This document shows positions 30,729 to 39,100 of a stretch of DNA of 64,000 bases, in pieces; the first letter of the stretch is position 1, and the number at the start of each line of letters is the position of its first letter. Below the pieces are notes generated by a model. That model searched no databases. It saw only the letters and a list, made by a program, of their open reading frames with translations, and was not told the origin of the DNA. This stretch comes from Flagellimonas algicola (lineage in GTDB: Bacteria > Bacteroidota > Bacteroidia > Flavobacteriales > Flavobacteriaceae), in NCBI RefSeq assembly GCF_005937185.1, contig NZ_VCNI01000002.1, positions 1,550,001 to 1,614,000 of the forward strand, written 5' to 3'. A program made the position numbers and the translations under genes.

Positions 30729-31444
30729 AGTTTCAAATAGTTTTTGGTGGAATCCAATTTGTTGGGATCCTTTTCAGTATCTCCTGGACAACGGCTTCCT
30801 GAATCTGTAATTGTGGCAATTTCCAATTTGCCCCTATGGTTTCGTTTCCAGCAGAGTTGGGAGGTTTCAAAATCAAAAATCTCAAGTCCCGCCATCTCTA
30901 TGGTAGAAAACTGTTTTCCGTTATGCGCCTCCAATACCAAGGTTCCACGAGATTCTTTGAGATAAAAGTGATGGGCGGTCCGTAATTTTGAGTCGAGACC
31001 CCCCTTGGCAACAAATGAGATACCCGTTAAAACTTCCAAGTCCGAATCGTCCTGTAGGTATTCTTTCAGGGTAAGGTTTTTGGCAGCGTTCAATTGAGCT
31101 TTGAGACCCACCAGATCCGAAACCCTCAACTTGTAGTATTTGGAATTAGCCGCCTGGGTAGAATTTTTCAACGAGTCTGTGGCTTTTACTCCCTGGCGCT
31201 CTTTGAATTTCCTATACTTTGAAAGTGTGGACTGGGAAAAATCAAAGACATTCAATGAAACTTCCAGAGGGGTATCCAAGCTTGGTTCCCCGGCTTTTTG
31301 AAAATCTTTGGTAAACAAGGTGGTACTGCTTTTTCCCACTGATCCCAGACAGGGAATGCGCGTTTCTACTTTTTGTAGGTTGCGCATTGGGCCACAGGCA
31401 CTTAACAGCAATGCCAGTAGCAAAACGGTAATTGTAGGTCTCAT
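30725..31444 (-). CDS. Uncharacterised lipoprotein in the secretion operon
   Basis: A 239-residue protein with lipobox LLLSAC (Cys about residue 17). No family is recognised. The mature part is mixed: LEVSLNVFDFSQSTLSKYRKF, a helical middle (GLKAQLNAAKNLTLKEYLQ) and a beta-rich end (HHFYLKESRGTLVLEAHNGK) with three later cysteines. It is first in the coupled minus-strand secretion operon, 75 bases after the T9SS type B gene. A pilotin-like role for the secretin is conceivable but unsupported by similarity. Confidence 0.5.
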   Translation of the reverse strand: MRPTITVLLLALLLSACGPMRNLQKVETRIPCLGSVGKSSTTLFTKDFQKAGEPSLDTPLEVSLNVFDFSQSTLSKYRKFKERQGVKATDSLKNSTQAANSKYYKLRVSDLVGLKAQLNAAKNLTLKEYLQDDSDLEVLTGISFVAKGGLDSKLRTAHHFYLKESRGTLVLEAHNGKQFSTIEMAGLEIFDFETSQLCWKRNHRGKLEIATITDSGSRCPGDTEKDPNKLDSTKNYLKL

Positions 31445-31519
31445 GTATAAGATTCTGTAGGTAGTTAACGCTTTTTTCCGAGAAGTGTTGTACGAAAAAT
31501 GAGTATAGTAATGTAAATA

Positions 31520-34500
31520 TTACCTTTTTAAGGTAAAATGGCCTGTAAGTACTTCGCCTTCACCATATTCGAAGCGAAACCAATAGTCTGATGCGGGCAT
31601 GGGACGTCTTAAATACGTACCATCCCAGCCTTGTCCTTGGGGAGAAATCTGACACAGTAATTTACCCAGTCTATCATAGATGAAAAGCAGGGAATTTGGG
31701 AATTGTTCCGCACCGATTACATTCCAATATTCATGGTGGTTGTCCCCATTGGGTGAAAAGAATTTTTGATATCCCAAGGCAATGATCTCCTGGCTTAGGG
31801 TACGGCATTCAAAGGGGTCGCGCACGTATACGATATATCTCCCGGGAAAGACCATAAATTGATTGTCTGTTTGGTAGTTGATCCCATCTATGGAATATTC
31901 AAAAGTGCCAATGCCCACAGCATCCACAGTAAGGGTTATCTCGTCTGAAACCCCATCAGTTGACACGGTAAAGCTATCTGGAGCCCCTGAAGACACTACT
32001 TCAAAATTGAAGGCGTTAGTGCAAGTGACCCCGTTCGTGGTCTCGGTGACGGTCAAGCTGTAATTGCCCAACGCTGCAATAAATTGTTCTTGGGCATTAC
32101 CCAAAACCTGTCCGGCGCTATCTGTCCATTCATAAGATTCAAATATGTCAGCCTGAATAGTAAGGTCTGGACTGTCCGGGCAAATGACGTAAGTATCCTG
32201 TAATCCTATCTGGGGCAAGGGGTTGATCAACACCGAAAAATTGGTAATGGCAAAACAATCCGAAAAAAGTGGATTGTGCACCCGTGCATAAATGACATCA
32301 CTTGCCGAATTGCTATTGTAAGCAGTTGCTAGCAAGGCATTTGTATTGTTCAAGGCGTCCATTTCCGAACTGAAGTACAGTACTTCAAATACATTTGGAG
32401 CCTGCCCGTTCAAAATTTCCAAATCCTTTTGGCCAAGGTCAAAAGTGTAACGGCCGGTTTCGTCCACATCGCAGACCACAATATCCATTGGCATGGTTGC
32501 GGAAGGGGTATCAAATACCTGAATTTGAAACTGCCCCAAATTGTAGCAATTGGCATTACCCGAATTTTCAATCCTAAAATAGATGGTTTGCGGATTGGCT
32601 GTATTGAAATAATTTCCAACAATCGGGTTTTGGTCCAAATCGGCATCATTTTGGGTTTCATGAAATGAAACCGTCCCACTAGGGAAGCTAGACAAGATTT
32701 CGGAAGTCTTCTCGGTCAAATCAAAAGAAAGAACCCCATCGTTATCGTCATCGCAGGCGTACCAGTCCGATACGATAGAAACTACCGGAGTATCAAAAAT
32801 CAAGAGTTGAAAGGAGGTAGTATCGTAGCAATCCAAATTGGAGGCATTGGCCAGGCGTACATAAATGGTTTCTTGATAGTTGGTACTGTCAAAGTTCGTA
32901 GCCAGAGGATTGGTGTTTGCGTCCGCATCCGCTTTGGTACTGTGATAGGAAATTACCAAACTGGCCGGATTTTGTGCACCAATAATCTCGGTTTCCACCA
33001 AACTCAGATCAAAAGTGGCATTTCCGTTGTTGTCCGTATCGCAGATTTCGAGATTGACAGGTGTATTTGCTACCACTTGCTCGATCACTTCAATGGCAAA
33101 GCTCCCGGTCTCATAACAATCAGTTTCGCCACTGTTTTCTATTCTGAAGAAAAGAGTTTCCACCGGCAGGGTATTGATATAGGATGCTCCCAAAGCATTG
33201 GCCCTATTGTCCGCATCCGTTTGGGAACTGTGGTAGCTAACGGCAAATGTGGAGACATCTTGCCCATTTAATACTTCAGCATCTTTAGAGGTAAGATCAA
33301 AGTTATATACCCCGTCCGTATCATCATCACAGACGGTCCAATCGGTAACTGCGTGCAAGCTAGGCTGCAAATAGATGTTTATGGTAAAAGCTGTGGTATC
33401 ATAACAATCCCGATCTGCACGATTGGATATACGCACAAAAACCGGGGTGGCTCCCAATCCAAAAGTGCTGATGGAACTCATTGGATTGCTATTCGTATCC
33501 GCATCCGCAAGTATAGTATGATAGGACACCACAAAATCCGTAGCAGATTGGGTTCCCAATACCTCTGTATCCAAAGTGGACAAATCAAAATTATAAGTGT
33601 TTGTGGCGTTACAAACTACTGGATCGGTTACAGGGTTTGCGACAGGAACTTCAGAAATCACAATGTCCCTGGTTTCCACTTGGGTTTCAGAAGCAGTGGT
33701 CACCGTTACGGAGACCGTATAATTACCGGGAAAGGTGTAGGTATGGGTTGGGTTTTCATCTGTGGAGGTATTCCCATCTCCGAAGTCCCATGAAATAGAA
33801 ACTATAGGTTCTGAGACGTTGATGCTAAATTCCGTGGTATCGCCCAGGCAAAGATTGTCTGCCTGGATATCGCTGATAAAGAAAAAAGACTGTATAAACG
33901 GTGGAAGTCCCCAAAAAGCTTCCCCAGACCCTAGGTCAATTGCGGCGAATTCATAATTACAGCCAAGGCCAAGGACATTGGGATCATGGATTACGCTCAA
34001 GGTATTCCTAAGAAAATTGGTGGCATAAATTTTACCATCAATGCCCAACTGCAATGCGGCTTCACCTACGTTATTTTCATTGATATTGATGGCACTGCCT
34101 GGAATGTCTGCCGCTGTGAGGTCATATTGGTAGAGAAACTCCGTAAACGGGCTTAGGTACAGTATCTTGCTCGAAGGTGAAAATTCCACGCCATATTGCA
34201 TCCCTTCTGTTGTCAGGAGAATGGGGTTGCTGAGGATGCCCGTGGTAGTATCAAAATCCAGTAGCTCAGAACCGGCGTCCCTATGGCTAACCGCCACCTT
34301 GGTCCCATCAGGGGAAGCTTTTAAATAACCAATGGCTGCCGTGGTATCGAGACTACCGGACAAATCCATGCCTACGGTGCTAACCACCGGGGTGGTGTTT
34401 ACGCCAGCAGGAGTAACCAAGTAGGTCAAAAAATCTGCATTGGCCCAATCGTGGGTTATTACCCAAATATCCCTGCCGTTGGCATGTTCCACAGCAGTCA

Positions 34501-34966
34501 ATTTTTCCATTGATGGGCCATACAGGTGCACATTTTTTACGGTAACATCTCCCAATCCGCCATTTAAGCCCATGTCCACTTCGGAATAATTAACACCGTC
34601 AGCCACTCCTTCATAAGATACCGTAATTATGTAAAAGATGTTGGAGTCGTTAGGTTTGGGGACTATGATTGCAGATTGTGAGGAAGTAGAATTTCCCAAC
34701 AATCCCGTACCATTGGGCATGATGATATGGTTGCGGTTCCAAACCGTGGAACCATCCGTATAAAAAAGTAAGTTGCCCAAAGGGTCTGAGATGGTTGCGC
34801 ATCCTTCCTTGGTCACCAGTTCGCCATCTTCCAAGGCAACGGGGGCACCACTCCTAAAGTCCAGACCTGCATTGGTTCCAAAATACCAAATGGAGGCTTC
34901 CAACTGGGACTGGACATGTACAGAAAAAAGTAGGGCTATAGCAGCGCAGAAAAGTCGTAGGTTCAA
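31520..34966 (-). CDS. Large PKD-containing exoprotein with T9SS type B sorting domain
   Basis: An 1148-residue exported protein (signal ending near HVQSQ). The N-terminal third resembles a beta-propeller (IWYFGTNAGLDFRSG, GNLLFYTDGSTVWNRN, VAVSHRDAGSELLDFD). A PKD domain (about 385-450, ISWDFGDGNTSTDENPTHTY) follows. Then come five modules of about 90 residues with a conserved CDDDNDGVxxFDL start and a VSYHxxxxDAD middle, and finally a gliding/T9SS type B tail (KFFSPNGDNHHEYWNVIG ... YDRLGKLL ... GWDGTY). Such proteins are secreted by T9SS and often serve as adhesins. It stands between the RHS operon terminator and the secretion operon and may share transcripts with the latter. Confidence 0.85.
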   Translation of the reverse strand: MNLRLFCAAIALLFSVHVQSQLEASIWYFGTNAGLDFRSGAPVALEDGELVTKEGCATISDPLGNLLFYTDGSTVWNRNHIIMPNGTGLLGNSTSSQSAIIVPKPNDSNIFYIITVSYEGVADGVNYSEVDMGLNGGLGDVTVKNVHLYGPSMEKLTAVEHANGRDIWVITHDWANADFLTYLVTPAGVNTTPVVSTVGMDLSGSLDTTAAIGYLKASPDGTKVAVSHRDAGSELLDFDTTTGILSNPILLTTEGMQYGVEFSPSSKILYLSPFTEFLYQYDLTAADIPGSAININENNVGEAALQLGIDGKIYATNFLRNTLSVIHDPNVLGLGCNYEFAAIDLGSGEAFWGLPPFIQSFFFISDIQADNLCLGDTTEFSINVSEPIVSISWDFGDGNTSTDENPTHTYTFPGNYTVSVTVTTASETQVETRDIVISEVPVANPVTDPVVCNATNTYNFDLSTLDTEVLGTQSATDFVVSYHTILADADTNSNPMSSISTFGLGATPVFVRISNRADRDCYDTTAFTINIYLQPSLHAVTDWTVCDDDTDGVYNFDLTSKDAEVLNGQDVSTFAVSYHSSQTDADNRANALGASYINTLPVETLFFRIENSGETDCYETGSFAIEVIEQVVANTPVNLEICDTDNNGNATFDLSLVETEIIGAQNPASLVISYHSTKADADANTNPLATNFDSTNYQETIYVRLANASNLDCYDTTSFQLLIFDTPVVSIVSDWYACDDDNDGVLSFDLTEKTSEILSSFPSGTVSFHETQNDADLDQNPIVGNYFNTANPQTIYFRIENSGNANCYNLGQFQIQVFDTPSATMPMDIVVCDVDETGRYTFDLGQKDLEILNGQAPNVFEVLYFSSEMDALNNTNALLATAYNSNSASDVIYARVHNPLFSDCFAITNFSVLINPLPQIGLQDTYVICPDSPDLTIQADIFESYEWTDSAGQVLGNAQEQFIAALGNYSLTVTETTNGVTCTNAFNFEVVSSGAPDSFTVSTDGVSDEITLTVDAVGIGTFEYSIDGINYQTDNQFMVFPGRYIVYVRDPFECRTLSQEIIALGYQKFFSPNGDNHHEYWNVIGAEQFPNSLLFIYDRLGKLLCQISPQGQGWDGTYLRRPMPASDYWFRFEYGEGEVLTGHFTLKR

Positions 34967-35454
34967 GTAGGTAAAGGTTGATAGTTTATTTAGGAATTAA
35001 ATGTAATGATTTTGTGGCTGGCAGGGAAAATTATTCTTCAAACGGAGCAGAATTTGGGTTAAGGGTAAGGCGTGTTCAGAATTGAAAATGGAAAATGGAA
35101 AACTGAAAATGATCTGTTGAATATTGATCATTGCTAATTGTCCATTGTAAATTGTTTTGGTCTTGGGACTAAGTTCTTGGTTCTTTCTCTTAGGTCGAAA
35201 GGTTAAGGGTCTATTCAGAATTGAAAATGGAACAACATTCCGAACTAGATGTTTTGCGTGAAGTCCAAATACCGAAAACCTAAGTTCAGATAAAAACGCT
35301 AAGAACATCAACTCGTCCACTTAACCAGCTAAAAAAAGGGTAGAGGGGTTGGGCGGGTGATAAACCGTTATTTCCATTACTCCATAAAAAAACAGCAGCT
35401 CATAATGAACTGCTGTTGTTGGTTGTTTGAAGTTAAAATAACCAGTTTAAGACA
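34967..35454. other. Intergenic region with direct repeats
   Basis: 488 bases without a credible gene. It contains two copies of a GGTTAAGGGT ... TTCAGAATTGAAAATGGA unit (35057-35092 and 35201-35231, the spacer between the two parts differing in length) and tracts of the ATTGAAAATGGA / TGTCCATTGTAAATTG type. Similar low-complexity motifs occur between genes in many flavobacteria. An open frame on the minus strand (34997-35320) is made of these repeats and is not a gene. Confidence 0.5.
35386..35417 (-). terminator. Intrinsic terminator of the RHS operon
   Basis: On the minus strand an 8-bp perfect stem AACAGCAG/CTGCTGTT (35410-35417 with 35391-35398, 11-base loop) is followed by seven U (35386-35392). 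It lies 37 bases past the small lipoprotein gene. Confidence 0.8.
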
Positions 35455-36114
35455 TTACTTGACTTTTGGTTTTTCGATCACGGTAAATTTTTCGATGTCA
35501 GAGCTTGATTTAATTTGATAACCCAAGTTTTCTCCTAATCTTATCGATTCCTTTTTTATTTCTTCTGATTCGTCCAATTGTCTAGTCTCAATGAAATTTT
35601 CCTTAAGAGGCAAATACGAATAATACTTGTGCCAACCAGTAGACGAATCATAATATTTATAAAAAGGAATTTTTTCAATATTGAATGAAAAAGTCAAATC
35701 CTCCTCATTAATAGTATATAATACTATTAAGTTAATCAAATCTTCTCCTTTCTTTATATACAAGAAGTTGATTACCGGATCTTCCGAATAATCGTTACCA
35801 AGGCTCTCGTCATAATTTAACTTCAACAAACAATATTTAAGAGAACGGTAAACTTTAGATTCATAAGACATTGCCATTTTATCAGAATACTCGGAGCCTA
35901 CAATCCCTTTGGACTTTAAAAATCTAATGGCATCAGACCCGTTCTCCACAACAGGTTCTTTTTCCTTATCTGATTTATTAACAACACCAACGTTGTTACT
36001 TGTTTCAGCTGCTTCACTTTTTACATTTGTTTTAGTATTGTTATTTCCCAAACAGGAATAAAAAACTATAAGGAAGATTACCAATGTTATGGTGAAATAC
36101 ATTTTTAATTTCAT
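35455..36114 (-). CDS. Small lipoprotein; candidate immunity protein for the RHS-M23 tip
   Basis: A 219-residue protein with lipobox VFYSC (Cys about residue 21), a low-complexity linker, and a soluble domain (YESKVYRSLKYCLLKLNYDE, YIKKGEDLINLIVLYTINEEDL, STGWHKYYSYLPLKEN). No family is recognised. It begins 29 bases after the RHS gene that ends in an M23 peptidase domain, and it is the last gene before a terminator. It is visibly more AT-rich than most neighbours, as is the RHS tip. A lipid-anchored periplasmic protein directly behind a peptidoglycan-hydrolase toxin tip is the arrangement expected of an immunity protein. This role is inferred. Confidence 0.5.
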   Translation of the reverse strand: MKLKMYFTITLVIFLIVFYSCLGNNNTKTNVKSEAAETSNNVGVVNKSDKEKEPVVENGSDAIRFLKSKGIVGSEYSDKMAMSYESKVYRSLKYCLLKLNYDESLGNDYSEDPVINFLYIKKGEDLINLIVLYTINEEDLTFSFNIEKIPFYKYYDSSTGWHKYYSYLPLKENFIETRQLDESEEIKKESIRLGENLGYQIKSSSDIEKFTVIEKPKVK

Positions 36115-36143
36115 TTTGCAATAATTGTTTTATTATTAAAAGT

Positions 36144-39100
36144 TTACTGTTCTATTTCCAAAATATTATAAGTTGGCTGTTCATCAGTCCCATTAGCACT
36201 ACTTGAGCTATAATTTTGGTTTGTTCTTTTAAGAATCAAATATTGTTTACCGGTTTGAGGATTGTATCCTATAGAAATTTGCGTCTTAACAACACCTTTA
36301 TCGCTTTGATTTGTTGCTTCTGGATCCTGACTAGCAAACGACACACCATTATAACCTTTATTAGCATCAAGGAGGGAGTCTTTCTTCAGGAAAGAACTAT
36401 TCTCACTCCTCAACTCTGTCCCAATTTCAAAATGTAAATGTTCATTGTCTCCTGTCAAATTACTAGCATTTCCGGATATTCCTGAAGTACCTATTTCATC
36501 TCCAGCCTCCACTGTATCTCCTTCTTCAACTGATGTTTCCTCCAAATGTGCATAAAAAGTATAATAAGTGTCTGTTGTTTCCGTAGTCTCGCCATTCACG
36601 GTCTCCGTTCTTGTATGTGTTGTCTTGATTGTCACATAATTCCCATACGAGGAACTATTTCCTTCTGCTACTACCTCTCCTGCCATAGAAGATCTAACGC
36701 TTGTTCCTACAGGCGCATACAAATCATGTCCTGCATGCCATTGCGTACCATTCGTCCTAGTATATCCTGCTCCTAAATTACTTGCCCTATTCACCCTTAT
36801 CCTTTGCATATTCGGTAATGGATTTTCACAATCTATACCAGGAGGACATGGAGACTCTCCATCTGGATCGATAAAAAATATTGGATTGTTCCATGCATAT
36901 GCGTAAGGAGATTTGTCATATTGAGTAAGCAAATCCGCTAACGGATCAACATTCATCCACCTACCTAAATCGGGGCTATAGTTCCTCGCACCAAAATCAT
37001 AAGTAGCCAAGGCATCATTAAAACTATCATCCAATTCCTTTCCACCAAACTTCCATCTATTGGCCACACTGTTCCCAAGAGGAGAAGTAGTATCGTTGTA
37101 CCCTTTGTGCTTAAGGCCAAAGGGGTAGTAGTTGTTTTCCTCCACAATTTCGGTGGTACCGTTGTTGTCCATAAAAGACAATCTAATGTTGCCCAAATGG
37201 TCTTTGTATTGGTACACATAGTCATAGGCGCCCTGTCCATCTGGGCTAGCGTAACCCTCTGGATGACTCAAGAACTCCAACACGGGTGTCCCATTATTGT
37301 CTGTATACACATAGTTACCGGCATAATCTGTCACAGAACCTTCCGCGTTCTTCCGTAACTTGGTTCCCGCGGCGTCGTAAATATAGGAAATTGTTTGGCC
37401 ATTTATCACAACGCTTGTAGGAAGATTCAGGTGGTTATAGCTTATGCCATCCACCGCATCGTTTCCTATTCCCTTGTTTTGGTCCATCACTAGGTTGCCA
37501 TTATCATCATAACGGTAATCGTTGCCTGTGGTTGTGGGATCCTTAAAACCAAAATTGGTATTTCCGGTATCGGTCACCTTTAACAATCTATTGCCAGCAT
37601 TGTAGTCATAATCCAGGATATCCATATCCGGGTAAACAGTACCACCGCCATTGTCCTGCCATCCGTCACGGTTCAGGGTCTGGATGTTCCCGTTCTTGTC
37701 GTAGGTGATATTGGCCACATCGTAATTTCCAGTATTGCTTGTGGCTCCGGTAATCCGGTTCAGGGCATCGTAGCCATAATGGTACCAGCGCTGTATGTTA
37801 TCATTTGCTGTTTCCCACTGGGTCTCGGCTATGTTTCCGTTAAATAGGGCGGTTCCTCCATGGGCAACCGTATTGTAGTTGATCCCAAAATTAAAGAGGT
37901 CGTTGTCCGCATTCGCATCCTGGTTAATGCTCTTTAACCAACCCCTAACGTTATAGCCGTAGTCCACAGTCTGAAGACCCAGGGTACTGGCATTCGGGTC
38001 ACCACCCACTTTTTTAGACTTTAACTGTCCCAGCTCGTCGTAATCGTTATATACAATAAGCTCCTGATCCGCACCACTGCTCCCGGCATTGGGGTCTACC
38101 CTAAAAGTACCTCCAGTTACCACTACAGGTTCTGAGGGGCTTGGGTTGGCAATGGTCACGCTCTGGGTACCAACGGTGCCTTGGGTAACCAATGAGGTGT
38201 TCACCACAGGGTTTGCTTCCACGTTGACCTGATCACAGCTTTCGCCCAGGGTCTGGTCGCCAATACATTGGGTCTGGCTAAGCAAACGGCCCACATGATC
38301 ATAGGTAAAGTTGTCCAAGGTAACCACGGTATTACCGTTGCGGGTATGTTGGCTGCGTACCTTTAGGGGCTTGCCCACAAAATCCAGTTGGCTCTCCACC
38401 ATGTCCGTGGTTTGCAGATAGTCATTCTGGCTATAGGTATAGATGGCTCGACCCTTGTCGTCATAACGCGTCACGGTAGTAATCCAGTCATTGGTGGTCA
38501 GTACTTTTACCAAACTTCCTGTGGCCAGACCTTGGGTACGGTCATCCACTGGTTCATTAAAGACATCAGTTGGCGAAGCACCTTCATTGGCCGTATCAAA
38601 TTCGTAGTTGTCATAATAATTTACAGTCAGTACCTCCGTAATGGTGGCACCTGTGTATTCAATGCCAGAATAATGTACCTCACTTCCCGCAATGGTAAGT
38701 GGGCCATCGGTAAGACTGCGTTTGTTTACCCAAAGTTTTGGATCTACCACTCCGTTGTTCTCTTGGTCTTGTATATAATTGTCCACTTGTTGTTGCACGT
38801 AGGTACGCTGGGTATCGTTGGCATAGGTAAGCTTTCCGGTATAAGCAACCCTTCCATGGGCATCATAGTGGGTAAAGAGCCATGTGTCCGGGCCTGTTCC
38901 TTCCCGAAGATTCGCATCTTGGGTCATTACGGGCTGATCCAGCTTGTTATATATAATAAACTCCCTTTCCTTTCCGGGCAGCTGTTTTTCCACCAAGCGG
39001 TTGCGGTGATCATAGGCATATTGGTAACAAAGGTTGTCCAATATAGTCTGATCTATGGTAGCCGAAGTGTCCACCAAAGGTGGGAGCACAAAGGTGAGGT

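Noticed and set aside
34997..35320. 107-codon minus-strand frame between the T9SS type B gene and the RHS operon
   Set aside because: Composed of intergenic repeat motifs, no domain, no plausible signal or neighbour link.
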